A DNA stretch of 56,339 nt, from assembly GCA_964458655.1 (NCBI GenBank), contig CAYWJT010000011.1:1-56339 (forward strand). Direction: 5' to 3'. The position numbers and the translations under genes are program-made. Under the pieces are notes generated by a model, which was given only the letters and a program-made list of their open reading frames with translations, made no database searches and had not been told where the DNA came from. The stretch is from CAYWJT01 sp964458655. Its GTDB lineage: Bacteria; Acidobacteriota; Aminicenantia; Aminicenantales; Saccharicenantaceae. This document shows positions 42,288 to 50,437 of this stretch, one piece after another. Positions within the stretch are counted from its first letter, which is position 1. Every line of letters begins with the position of its first letter.

Positions 42288-44371
42288 GGCCGGCGGTCGG
42301 CCTGACGACGCGGGCGGCGCTCGTTCTGGCCGCGCTGGCTTTGACCGCGCTGGCCGCCTCGGCCGCCGCCCAGAAACAGTCCCTGCCCGAGCGCTACAAG
42401 AAATGGCTCGACGAGGAGGTGGTTTACATAATCAACCCGGTCGAGCGCGAAGTTTTCCTGAAGCTCGGCTCGGACCGGGAGCGCGACCTGTTCATCGAGG
42501 CCTTCTGGAAGCAGCGCGACCCGAACCCGATGACGGCCGAGAACGAGTTCAAGAAAGAGCACTACCGGCGCCTCGAATACGCCGACCGCTACCTCGGCCG
42601 CGACGCGCCCAGGCCCGGCTGGAGGACCGACCGCGGCCGCATGTACATCATCCTCGGCGAGCCCAACGACATACAGCGCTTCGAGTCCAAAAGCAGCACC
42701 TACGACTGCGAGGCCTGGTTCTACCAGGGCAAGACCGAGGCCGGCCTGCCGGCGGGCTTCTACCTGCTCTTCTTCAGGCCCGCCGGCCAGGGCGAATACA
42801 GGCTTTACAGCCCCTCTCAGGACGGGCCGCAGGCGTTGCTCGCGGGATACATGGGAGACGCTGCGGACTACGCGGCCGCCTACCAGAAGCTCCGGGAAAA
42901 CGAGCCAACCCTGGCCAACCTGTCGCTGTCGCTCATCCCCGGCGAGGAGAACGTTTCGGCCGGGCGGCCGTCGCTTTCCTCGGACCTGCTCATCCAGCGC
43001 ATCGCCGGCGTTCCCTTCCGCGAGGTCGAATCCAACTACGCCCGCAAGTTCCTCCTCTACAAGGACGTCATCGAGGTCGATTACACGGCCAACTGCATCG
43101 ACAGCGAGAGCCTCATCCGCGTCTTCCGGGACGCCTCCGGGATGTATTTCGTCCATTACGCCGTCGAGCCGCGCCGGCTGTCCGTCAACCAGTATAACGA
43201 CAGGTACTTCACGACGCTCAAGGTCAACGGCCGGGTGTCCGCCGCGGACGGCCGGCTGGTCCACCAGTTCGACAGGACGGTCTCGATCGAGCTCGACGAA
43301 GGGCAGATGAAAAGCGCCAGTCGCGCGCCCTTCGACTTCCAGGACATGATCCCGCTCGTGCCGGGCGACTACAACCTGTCGGTCCTGCTCAAAAACGAGG
43401 CTTCCAAGGAATTCACCTCCACCGAGGCGGTCGTCCGCGTCCCCGGCGGCGAGGGAGTGCGGCTGATGCAGCCCCTGCTCGGCTACAAGGTGACGCGCCT
43501 GGCCCCTGACCAGCAAAGGATGAAGCCCTTCCGCGTCGGACCTTTCCAGGTCTACGGCGCGCCCAACCGCGTGTTCACGGCCGGTGAAACCCTGGCCGTG
43601 GTCTTCCAGCTGGATAATCTCACGCCGGAGCTCGTGGAGCAGGGGAGCGTCAGGCTGGCTTTTTACCGCGAGGACCAGGTGTTCCGCGAGCTCAACCGCG
43701 ATATCAAGGGATACGGCGACCTTCCCAACGCGCTGGAGGAGGTCGGTCTGAAGGATTTCCCGCCGGCCCATTACCGGCTCGACGTATCGGTCCAGCTTGA
43801 CGGCAGGGAGCTCGTCAAGGCCAGGGAAGAGTTCGACCTGACCTTCGCCGAAGCCGTGCCCCGGCCATGGTTCTCCACGCGGGTCCAGCCCGACGCCGGT
43901 CATCCCATGTACCTGCAGATCCTCGGCAGCCAGCTCTACAACCTCGGCCGTTTCTCCGAAGCGCGGCTGTTCCTGGAGCGCGCTTACGAGAGGGGGCAGA
44001 GGCCGGAAGAGCTCGTCCTCACCCTGGCCAGGGCTAAGATGGCGCTCGACGACGCCGCCGGGGCCGAGGCCCTGCTGATGCCGCTCTTGGCTGGAGAAAG
44101 CGCCGCGGGCTACGAGGTCTACACCACGGCCGCCGAACTGCTCCGGAGCGGCGGACGGTTCGAGCAATCGCTCCAGGTGCTCGAAAAGGCCCTGGCTCGC
44201 TTCGGCGTCAACGCCGAGCTCGTCAGGGCGCTCGGCGAGGCTCACCTCGGTTTGGGCCGGAAGAAGGAGGCGCAGGCGGCCTTCGAAAAATCGCTCGAGC
44301 TCAACCCGGACCAGCCAGACCTGAAAAAGAAGCTCGAAGAGCTGAGAAAGAAGGGTCAGGACCGCGACTGA
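42269..44371 (+). CDS. Exported GWxTD-domain protein with TPR repeats
   Basis: A 700-residue protein. The signal peptide (AALVLAALALTALAASAAAQ) is followed by the GWxTD domain at about residues 35-160: FIEAFWKQRDPNPMTAENEF and PGWRTDRGRMYIILGEPNDI. A long beta-rich middle follows, then TPR repeats from about residue 545 to the end, such as YNLGRFSEARLFLERAY and AHLGLGRKKEAQAAFEKSLELNP. GWxTD proteins mark Acidobacteriota-like genomes and their role is unknown. It overlaps the thioesterase gene by 19 bases. A fragment of a similar C-terminus is repeated at 45927. Confidence 0.85.
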   Translation: MAKTGLRPAVGLTTRAALVLAALALTALAASAAAQKQSLPERYKKWLDEEVVYIINPVEREVFLKLGSDRERDLFIEAFWKQRDPNPMTAENEFKKEHYRRLEYADRYLGRDAPRPGWRTDRGRMYIILGEPNDIQRFESKSSTYDCEAWFYQGKTEAGLPAGFYLLFFRPAGQGEYRLYSPSQDGPQALLAGYMGDAADYAAAYQKLRENEPTLANLSLSLIPGEENVSAGRPSLSSDLLIQRIAGVPFREVESNYARKFLLYKDVIEVDYTANCIDSESLIRVFRDASGMYFVHYAVEPRRLSVNQYNDRYFTTLKVNGRVSAADGRLVHQFDRTVSIELDEGQMKSASRAPFDFQDMIPLVPGDYNLSVLLKNEASKEFTSTEAVVRVPGGEGVRLMQPLLGYKVTRLAPDQQRMKPFRVGPFQVYGAPNRVFTAGETLAVVFQLDNLTPELVEQGSVRLAFYREDQVFRELNRDIKGYGDLPNALEEVGLKDFPPAHYRLDVSVQLDGRELVKAREEFDLTFAEAVPRPWFSTRVQPDAGHPMYLQILGSQLYNLGRFSEARLFLERAYERGQRPEELVLTLARAKMALDDAAGAEALLMPLLAGESAAGYEVYTTAAELLRSGGRFEQSLQVLEKALARFGVNAELVRALGEAHLGLGRKKEAQAAFEKSLELNPDQPDLKKKLEELRKKGQDRD

Positions 44372-45756
44372 GAAGGGACCGAGATCGGCGAGGAGCTTTT
44401 GAGCTCCGGGCTGAGATAGAGGGCGCCGCCCTGGCTGAGCATGCCCCGCAGCTTTTCCGCCGGCACATCATCCGCCGTTTCCGCGCTCACGGGCTTCCCG
44501 AGGAAAAGACTTTTGTTAATGTCGTCCACCAGGCCGGATATCTTGATGTAGACGTTGACCGGGGCGCGCTCCAGGACGACCGTGAGCCGGTCATCCCGGA
44601 AGAACACGGCTCTTACCTCGGGTATGCGGGCCATTTTTTTGACGGCGGCGTCGATCAGGCGCTTCTTGCGGTTGCGGACCCAACGGTATATGAACAGGGC
44701 GAACACGGCCGGCGTGATCAGCGCGCTGAAACGGACCTTGAAGACCACGAGCGTCACCGTCAGGGCGACGGCCGCCGCGAGGAAGACCAGCCCTTTTACG
44801 CCGTAGGGAAAACCGGCCCGGATGCGCTCGCCGAGCGATTCGACGCGAGCCCGGGCGCTGAAACGGGGGCGGGTGCCCGATTCCAGGTCCTTTTTCAGGC
44901 GGTCCAGCTCGGAAGCGAGCTCCCGGGCGTCGGGATAGCGGTCCTCGGGCTTTTTCTGGAGACAGCGCGAGATGATCCGCTGGAGTTCGAACGGCAACCC
45001 CGCGCGCAGCGACACGGGCGGCGCAGCGTCCTCATAGACGATGGCGTGCATGGTGTCGATCGGGGTGTCTCCCTGGAACGGGAGCCGTCCGGTCGCCATC
45101 TCGTAGAGGACGACGCCGAAGGAGAAGATGTCGCTCCTGGGGTCGAGAGCCTTGCCGCGCGCCTGTTCCGGGCTCATGTAGGAGATCGTGCCCAGGATGG
45201 TGCCAGCGGCGGTATGACGGGCGGGCATGGTGAGGGTCCGCGCCGCCGGGGAACCGTCGTCGTCGCCGGGGGCCGTCTCGCCCGCTTCGAGCAGCTTGGC
45301 CAGGCCGAAATCGAGTATCTTCACGTGGCCGTCTCGCGTCACCATGATGTTGTCCGGTTTGATGTCGCGGTGGATGACCTTGGCTTCGTGCGCTTTGGCC
45401 ACGCCCTCCGCGGCCCGGGCCGCGATCTCGACCGCGGACTGGATGTCGAGCTCGCCGGCCGCGACGAGCTCCCTGACGGTCCGGCCGTCGATGTATTCCA
45501 TGGCGATGAACATCGTGCCGGCGTCCTCGTCGATGTCGTAGACCTGCGCGATCGAGGGATGCGAGACGGCCGCGGCCGCCCGCGCCTCCTGGAGAAAGCG
45601 GGCCCGGCGGCTTTCGTCCGCGACCAGGTCCTCGAGCAGGACCTTGACGGCGACCGGGCGGGCGAGCTTCAGGTCGAAGGCCTTGTAGACGCTGCCCATG
45701 CCTCCCCGGCCGAGGAGCCCTTCGATGCGGTAGTGCTTGAGGGTTTTGCCGACCAT
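44356..45756 (-). CDS. PknB-type Ser/Thr protein kinase, membrane-bound
   Basis: A 466-residue kinase. The Gly-rich loop is GRGGMGSVYKA (16-26), the ATP Lys is Lys38 in VAVKVL, the catalytic loop HRDIKPDN (129-136), DFG (149-151), and the activation end SYMSPEQARG. All the residues needed for activity are present. A juxtamembrane stretch and one or two hydrophobic helices (about 345-390) follow, then a C-terminal domain of roughly 80 residues, with no PASTA repeats. ATG 45756 is chosen because the Hanks fold begins right after it. The gene is convergent with the GWxTD gene and overlaps it by 16 bases. Confidence 0.9.
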   Translation of the reverse strand: MVGKTLKHYRIEGLLGRGGMGSVYKAFDLKLARPVAVKVLLEDLVADESRRARFLQEARAAAAVSHPSIAQVYDIDEDAGTMFIAMEYIDGRTVRELVAAGELDIQSAVEIAARAAEGVAKAHEAKVIHRDIKPDNIMVTRDGHVKILDFGLAKLLEAGETAPGDDDGSPAARTLTMPARHTAAGTILGTISYMSPEQARGKALDPRSDIFSFGVVLYEMATGRLPFQGDTPIDTMHAIVYEDAAPPVSLRAGLPFELQRIISRCLQKKPEDRYPDARELASELDRLKKDLESGTRPRFSARARVESLGERIRAGFPYGVKGLVFLAAAVALTVTLVVFKVRFSALITPAVFALFIYRWVRNRKKRLIDAAVKKMARIPEVRAVFFRDDRLTVVLERAPVNVYIKISGLVDDINKSLFLGKPVSAETADDVPAEKLRGMLSQGGALYLSPELKSSSPISVPSQSRS

Positions 45757-45926
45757 TGGATAAAGCCGTCGCTCGCGCCTGAACCAGGCTATGCTCCTTC
45801 TATCACATGAGCTCCGCCGGGTCAATCAGGATATCTTCGGCGCCGCCGGACGGGCGGCGTCGAGCGCGATTGATTCGGCTCGTTTTCTCTGGTAACCTAC
45901 CGGGCCGGAGGCGGGAGCCGCCGGCC

Positions 45927-46004
45927 GCCTTCCGGAAGCCGCTCGAGCTCGACCCGGATCGGCCCGACCTGAAGAAGAAGTTGGAAGAATTGAAAAGGAG
46001 ATGA
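45927..46004 (+). pseudogene. Remnant of a GWxTD/TPR protein C-terminus
   Basis: Twenty-five codons plus a stop (AFRKPLELDPDRPDLKKKLE and five more residues) match the last codons of the GWxTD-TPR protein at 44278-44350 (AFEKSLELNPDQPDLKKKLE). The rest of the gene is absent, and the match lies in the gap 45757-46097 between the kinase and galM. It looks like the end of a deleted paralogue or of a partial duplication, with the kinase gene between the two copies. The remainder of this 341-base gap is kinase leader and galM leader. Confidence 0.6.
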
Positions 46005-46097
46005 CCAGCGGCGGCAGCCGCGTCCCGGCGGGGCCGGCCGCGCGGGCAGAGGCGGGAAGGCCTGCCCGTCATAATCGTGCTCAAGGGAGGAAGTGAA

Positions 46098-47156
46098 ATG
46101 ACGGCGGAAAGCAAGGTATCTATCAAGCGGGAGACCTTCGCTGTCCTGGCGGACGGCACACCTGTGGACATCTTTACCCTGGCCGCCGGTTCCGGCGTCG
46201 AAGCGAGGATAATGAACTTCGGCGCGGCCCTCGTTTCGCTGAGGGCTCCGGACCGTAACGGGCGTTCGGACGATATTACGCTCGGCTTCGACACGCTGGC
46301 CGGCTTCGAGGGAGAGCATCCCTATTTCGGCGTCACCGTGGGGCGCTGCGCCAACCGCATATCCCGGGGCCGGTTCGTCCTCGACGGTCGGGAATATGTC
46401 CTGGCCCGGAATGTCGGGGCCAACCACCTGCACGGCGGGATAAAAGGCTTCGACAAGGTGGTCTGGGGTGCGCTGCCCTTCAGCGAGCCGGACGCGGCGG
46501 GCGTCAGGATGACCTACCTGAGCCGCGACATGGAGGAGGGCTACCCCGGCAATCTTTCGGTCGTCGTGACCTACAGGCTGACCGCGGACGACGAACTTAA
46601 GATAGATTACGAGGCCGTGACCGACAAGCCGACGCCGGTCAACCTGACCAACCACGCTTACTGGAACCTGCGCGGCCAGGGCGAGGGAGACGTCCTCGGT
46701 CATGTGGTGCAGATCGAAGCCGACAGTTTCACCGAGATAGACGGCGACCTGATGCCGACGGGCAGGATATTGCCGGCCAAGGGCACGCCGCTCGATTTCA
46801 CTTCTCCGCATGCCATAGGCGAAAGGATCGGCCTGGTCCCAGGGGGCTACGACCATAATTTCGTCCTGCGGAGCGGCGGAGGGCGGCTGGCTTTGGCGGC
46901 CCTGGTGCACGAGCCTGTGTCCGGACGAGCGCTCGAGGTCCACACCGACCAGCCGGGCATCCAGTTCTACACCGGGAATTTCCTCGACGGCACGATCACG
47001 GGCAAGGCCGGCCGGGTCTACAGGAAGCATTACGGCTTCTGCCTCGAGACCCAGCACTTCCCCGACTCCCCCAACCACCCCGAGTTCCCTTCGATAATCC
47101 TGAGGCCGGGAGAAAAGTACCGGACGACGACGGTCCACAGGTTCTACGTGAAGTAG
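46098..47156 (+). CDS. galM: Aldose 1-epimerase (mutarotase)
   Basis: A 352-residue galactose mutarotase-fold enzyme that interconverts alpha and beta sugar anomers. GRCANRISRGRFVLDGREYVL, GANHLHGGIKGFDKVVW, NLTNHAYWNL with the catalytic-type His, and CLETQHFPDSPNHPEFPS with the catalytic Glu are all as in GalM. GGAGG 8 bases before ATG 46098 sets the start. Length normal, no signal peptide. It is monocistronic; no other sugar genes are close. Confidence 0.93.
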   Translation: MTAESKVSIKRETFAVLADGTPVDIFTLAAGSGVEARIMNFGAALVSLRAPDRNGRSDDITLGFDTLAGFEGEHPYFGVTVGRCANRISRGRFVLDGREYVLARNVGANHLHGGIKGFDKVVWGALPFSEPDAAGVRMTYLSRDMEEGYPGNLSVVVTYRLTADDELKIDYEAVTDKPTPVNLTNHAYWNLRGQGEGDVLGHVVQIEADSFTEIDGDLMPTGRILPAKGTPLDFTSPHAIGERIGLVPGGYDHNFVLRSGGGRLALAALVHEPVSGRALEVHTDQPGIQFYTGNFLDGTITGKAGRVYRKHYGFCLETQHFPDSPNHPEFPSIILRPGEKYRTTTVHRFYVK

Positions 47157-47329
47157 GTCGGGGGCCTTTTTCGGCGACCAGGCAGGCCCGCCTTAATTCA
47201 CGGAACGCCGTTCATCGCAGGCGACGGCGAGCTTTGGGCCGCTTCTCGAGGGGAAAAAATCGAATCACTGTTGACCATGTGTTGCGACAAGGAATGGGCA
47301 TAAGGTCGGCCTGACTCTGCAGGCGGGAC

Positions 47330-47354
47330 TGACAAATGCTGACAAAATCTGACA
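47330..47354. repeat. TGACA triplet at 10-base steps
   Basis: TGACA at 47330, 47340 and 47350 (TGACAAATGC, TGACAAAATC, TGACATTCCC). This one-helical-turn phasing is typical of upstream binding sites. It lies before a TTGACC (47370) and the candidate RNA region. Confidence 0.45.
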
Positions 47355-47396
47355 TTCCCCGCCCGCCCCTTGACCTTCCGCGACCCGGTGCCCAAG

Positions 47397-47650
47397 TTAT
47401 AAGCGCACAAAGACGCTTCCAGCCGCGCTGGGGCCGGGAGGGGCCTCGGCGGGCGAGCGCCGGCGATGTTGTCGGCAGTTCGGTGCGACCGCCGCCGCGA
47501 GAAGGTATCGGGAAACGGAGCCCTTGGGCAAGGGGCCCCGGGAAACCCTGAGGAGGGTCAGGGTTCGAAGTCGCCCCGGCGGCGGTCACCGAGGGGGGGG
47601 TACCTGTCCGTGGGGGTGCCGGCCCCCGGCCCTTGCTCACTTCAGGCATG
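47397..47650. ncRNA. Candidate structured RNA (strand uncertain)
   Basis: Part of a 541-base gene-free stretch (47157-47697). A long-range stem pairs CGGT-GC-GACCGCCGCCG (47481-47497) with CGGCGGCGGTC-ACCG (47577-47591), eleven plus four base pairs with a two-base bulge. It encloses an 8-bp hairpin AACCCTGA / TCAGGGTT (47544-47551 and 47558-47565, loop GGAGGG) and a CCCTTG/CAAGGG hairpin (47521-47532). TTATAA (47397) is a possible -10. I matched it against remembered cores of tmRNA, RNase P, SRP and cobalamin riboswitch without success; 6S-like folding is possible. No protein frame is convincing. Confidence 0.35.
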
Positions 47651-47697
47651 AGCGCTTCAGTTGCTCAATCGGGCGGCACCTGATTCCAAACGAAGCG

Positions 47698-48009
47698 CTA
47701 GACGGGGAAATTGATATACGCTTCCAGGGCCTTTAGATAGGCCTGGAAAGCGGACAAACCCTTCTTGGTCATGCGGCAGGTCGTCAGCGGTCTCTTGCCC
47801 TTGAACGTTTTCCTGACGGAGACGTAGCCCGCTTCTTCGAGTCTGGTGAGGTTCGCGCTCAGGTTGCCGTCCGTCGTATCCAGGGCTTCTTTCAGGTAGG
47901 TGAAAGCGGCCTCCTCGACGGACGCCAGGACCGACAAGATGCCGAGCCGGATCCGGGAATGGATGACCGGGTCGAGCGGCGAGAGCTTCTCAGGATTCAT
48001 GCGCTTCAT
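47698..48009 (-). CDS. Winged-helix transcriptional regulator (HTH_34 type)
   Basis: A regulator of 103 residues (100 if the ATG at 48000 is used). LDPVIHSRIRLGILSVLASVEEAAFTYLKEAL, then DGNLSANLTRLEEAGYVSVRKTFKGKRPLTTCRMTKKGLSAF matches the small winged-helix family PF13601. It overlaps the end of the membrane-protein gene (47990-48592) by 20 bases, so the two form a coupled unit. It probably binds the AT-rich dyad at 48607-48639 and represses its own operon. Confidence 0.88.
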   Translation of the reverse strand: MKRMNPEKLSPLDPVIHSRIRLGILSVLASVEEAAFTYLKEALDTTDGNLSANLTRLEEAGYVSVRKTFKGKRPLTTCRMTKKGLSAFQAYLKALEAYINFPV

Positions 48010-48592
48010 CCTGTTTCCGGTACTTGGAGCGAAGGACGAGAGCTGGGGTGATGTAGCCGACGATGATCAGAGGGACGAAAAGAAGGCCCCGGTAATTCTC
48101 ATGCACGAAGGCCATGGCCAGGGAGCCGAGCCAGAAGAATGTCCCGCACCATTTAAGAAAGGGCCATTCCAGCAGCCCGCCGAAGCCGAAGATCATGATG
48201 CCGGCGACAAGGCTGATCATCACCGGGATGAGCCCCCAGGTATAGAGTTTGAGCAGGGGGAAGACGAATCCCGTCAGAAGGAAAGCGACCCCGCAGGCTT
48301 GAGCGAGTTGCGCGGCGGCGTTCTGGGAATAGGTCCTTACCCCGGAGCGCCGTTCCAGAGTGGAACCGTAAACGAAGGAAAGGACGATGCCGACGGCGAC
48401 CCAGAAGACCCAGCTTGCCCATATCCAGGCGTATCTCTCGAGCGCGACAAGGCCGTACATGCTCGCGACGCCGATCACGGCCACGACACCCCAGATGATC
48501 AGCATCTGCCAGGATCCGGCGGCGACCTTTTTGGTGCGCTCGATCATCTCCCTGATCAACCGGATCTCCTGTTGAGGGTTCAACTCTTCCAT
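47990..48592 (-). CDS. Membrane protein paired with an HTH_34 regulator
   Basis: A 200-residue protein with about five to six hydrophobic helices after a short charged N-terminus (MEELNPQQEIRLIREMIERT). Helices are at roughly 29-49, 55-78, 95-117, 118-138, 145-163 and 165-185. No family name is certain; similar membrane proteins are found next to HTH_34 regulators in several phyla. AAGGAGG gives a strong ribosome site just downstream of the operator. Its function, such as sensing or transport, is unknown. Confidence 0.65.
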   Translation of the reverse strand: MEELNPQQEIRLIREMIERTKKVAAGSWQMLIIWGVVAVIGVASMYGLVALERYAWIWASWVFWVAVGIVLSFVYGSTLERRSGVRTYSQNAAAQLAQACGVAFLLTGFVFPLLKLYTWGLIPVMISLVAGIMIFGFGGLLEWPFLKWCGTFFWLGSLAMAFVHENYRGLLFVPLIIVGYITPALVLRSKYRKQDEAHES

Positions 48593-48606
48593 TGTTTTAC
48601 CTCCTT

Positions 48607-48660
48607 ATTAAATTACTTTAATTTATAAAGTAATTTAATTAATTTATTATGGTTTGTCAA
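48607..48660 (-). promoter_or_regulatory. Promoter and 13-7-13 operator of the HTH_34/membrane-protein module
   Basis: A perfect inverted repeat with 13-base arms, ATTAAATTACTTT (48607-48619) and AAAGTAATTTAAT (48627-48639), with spacer AATTTAT. On the minus strand a -35 TTGACA (plus 48655-48660) and -10 TAAATT (plus 48632-48637) are 17 bases apart, so the dyad covers the -10 and the start site. The strongly AT-rich dyad stands out from the GC-rich surroundings. Confidence 0.75.
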
Positions 48661-48742
48661 GTCTTTTTTATTTATCTGATACCGGACCTGGTATGGGACA
48701 TTCTCGAGGGACGGTTGGATCGAGGGACTGCGACCCAGTCAA

Positions 48743-48888
48743 TAATAAAAAAGGGACAGTTTACTNNNNNNNNNNNNNNNNNNNNNNNNNNNNNNNNNNN
48801 NNNNNNNNNNNNNNNNNNNNNNNNNNNNNNNNNNNNNNNNNNNNNNNNNNNNNNNNNNNNNNNNNTAATAAAAAAGGGACAGTTTACT
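48743..48888. other. Assembly gap with duplicated flank (100 N)
   Basis: The 23 bases TAATAAAAAAGGGACAGTTTACT occur at 48743-48765 and again at 48866-48888, on both sides of exactly 100 N. This is the pattern of two contig ends that overlap but were not merged. The gap may hold no real sequence. Confidence 0.8.
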
Positions 48889-49002
48889 CATTCACCTTTT
48901 TTTTGTTTTTCGGCTTGTTCTGATCGATTTCGCCGTTAGACGGGCATTCGTTTTTCTCCGGGGAAAGTGCCGGAGAAATCGGGTGAATGAGTAAACTGTC
49001 CC
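48876..49002. repeat. Inverted-repeat element (21-bp perfect arms)
   Basis: GGGACAGTTTACTCATTCACC (48876-48896) and its exact reverse complement (48982-49002) enclose about 85 bases containing a second stem (TCTCCGG / CCGGAGA). Poly-A and poly-T flank the arms. The same arm occurs at 55910. This is the form of a REP pair or short non-autonomous element. The right end abuts the stop codon of the aminotransferase gene (49008-49010). Confidence 0.7.
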
Positions 49003-49007
49003 CTTTT

Positions 49008-50315
49008 TCAGGCCTTGCGCCGGGCCAGGCCGCGCACTCCCTCCAGGAACTGGTCGACCTCCTTGAAGGAGACGTAGACCGGCGTGCTGACCCTGACCGC
49101 GTAAGTACCCTTCTCAGGGCTGCCCACCGTCCTGACGACGATGTTGTACTTCTCGCGGACGTAGTCCACGACCCGGGCCGGGTCGACTCCCTCGAGGCTG
49201 AAGGCCGTGAGCCCGGCGCTGAGGTAGGCGTCGTTGGGCGTGTTTATCCTGACGCCGGGGATCTTGGCCAGCTCCCGTCTCAGGTAGGAGGACATCGCCT
49301 TTATCCTCCTTTCGACCCGCGTCTTGCCTATGGCATTCTGGAAGTCCAGGGCCTCGTCCATGGCGTAGATCATGGCGTCGGCGCGCTGGCCCTGGGGGTC
49401 GAAGCGGCTGGCGTCCTTGTGGGTGTCCCAGCCGGACGAGACAATGGCCGGCCAGACCCTATCCTGGACCTCTTTCCTGACGTAGAGCAGTCCGACGCCT
49501 GTCGGCGCGCCCATCCATTTGTAGGGGCTCGAGGCGAAGAAATCGACGCCGAGCGCCTTCATGTCGAGGTTGAGCATGCCCAGGCCGTGGGCGGAGTCGC
49601 CGAGGATAAGGATGTCCTTCTTGCGGGCCAGCTCGCTCAGCTCCTTGAGGGGCGTTATCAGGCCGGTGATGAAGACCGTGTGGCCGACGCTTATGACCCT
49701 GGTCCGCGGCGTTATGGCCTCGGCGAAGGCGCCGACGACTTCGGCGGCGTCCCTGTGCGGCACGGGCAGATGGACTTCCTTTATCTTTATCCCGAACCTT
49801 TTGGCCTTCAGGCGCCAGGGATTGATGGCTCCGGGATGCTCCAGGTCGGAGACCAGGACCTCGTCGCCCTCCTTGAGGTCGAGGCCGTGCACGACGATGT
49901 TGATGCCCTCGGTGGTGTTGCTGGTGATGGCCGTTTCTTCGGGCGAGGCGTTGATGAAGGCGGCCAGCTTCCGCCGCGTCTGTTCCCTCTTGGCCGGCAG
50001 GAAGTTGTAGACGTCGAAGGGGTTGGTCACCTGGACCTTGAAGTACTTGATGAGGGTGTTGTAGACGGGCAGCGGCATGGGGCCGACCGTGCCGTTGTTC
50101 ATCATCACCAGGCCGTCCTCGAACAGGAAGCTCTTCTTCAGGTTTTCCCAGTAGAGCCCGTCCGGGGCTTCCTCCTCGGCGAACTTCTGGTTGAGGCTGG
50201 TGATGGCCTGATAGACCCCGGCGTTGAGCTCGTCCAGGGCGGCGATGGATAGGGCCGAGCCGGCGGCCAGGCACCTGACGAATTCGCGTCTCGAAAGACC
50301 TGTCCTGCTGTTCAT
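49008..50315 (-). CDS. Tat-exported class V aminotransferase-fold protein
   Basis: A 435-residue PLP enzyme like isopenicillin-N epimerase or cysteine desulfurase-type class V proteins. It begins with a twin-arginine signal SRREFVRCLAAGSALSIAAL. Features are NNGTVGPMPLPV, SNTTEGINIVVHGL, the PLP Asp240 in ILGDSAHGLG and the Schiff-base Lys266 in SSPYKWMGAPTG. All key residues are present. Export of such an enzyme is unusual and implies a periplasmic amino-acid substrate. A consensus promoter lies at 50339-50368. Confidence 0.88.
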   Translation of the reverse strand: MNSRTGLSRREFVRCLAAGSALSIAALDELNAGVYQAITSLNQKFAEEEAPDGLYWENLKKSFLFEDGLVMMNNGTVGPMPLPVYNTLIKYFKVQVTNPFDVYNFLPAKREQTRRKLAAFINASPEETAITSNTTEGINIVVHGLDLKEGDEVLVSDLEHPGAINPWRLKAKRFGIKIKEVHLPVPHRDAAEVVGAFAEAITPRTRVISVGHTVFITGLITPLKELSELARKKDILILGDSAHGLGMLNLDMKALGVDFFASSPYKWMGAPTGVGLLYVRKEVQDRVWPAIVSSGWDTHKDASRFDPQGQRADAMIYAMDEALDFQNAIGKTRVERRIKAMSSYLRRELAKIPGVRINTPNDAYLSAGLTAFSLEGVDPARVVDYVREKYNIVVRTVGSPEKGTYAVRVSTPVYVSFKEVDQFLEGVRGLARRKA

Positions 50316-50338
50316 GTTCTCTCCTTTTTCCCGAGAGG

Positions 50339-50368
50339 ATTCTATTCGCCGGCCGGCCCCCCTGTCAA
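50339..50368 (-). promoter_or_regulatory. promoter of the class V aminotransferase gene
   Basis: On the minus strand a perfect TTGACA (plus 50363-50368) and TAGAAT (plus 50339-50344) are 18 bases apart. A TATAAT for the divergent POT gene lies at 50398-50403. Confidence 0.6.
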
Positions 50369-50437
50369 TAAAAAGGGAAAGAGCTCCGTTTTTTTGGTAT
50401 AATCCGCCGCGCTATGAGCCTGATCGGAGGGTAAGCC

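Noticed and set aside
47556..47575. GGGTTCGAAG as a tRNA T-arm
   Set aside because: The base after the loop is T rather than C, the arms do not pair, and no acceptor stem or anticodon arm is found around it.
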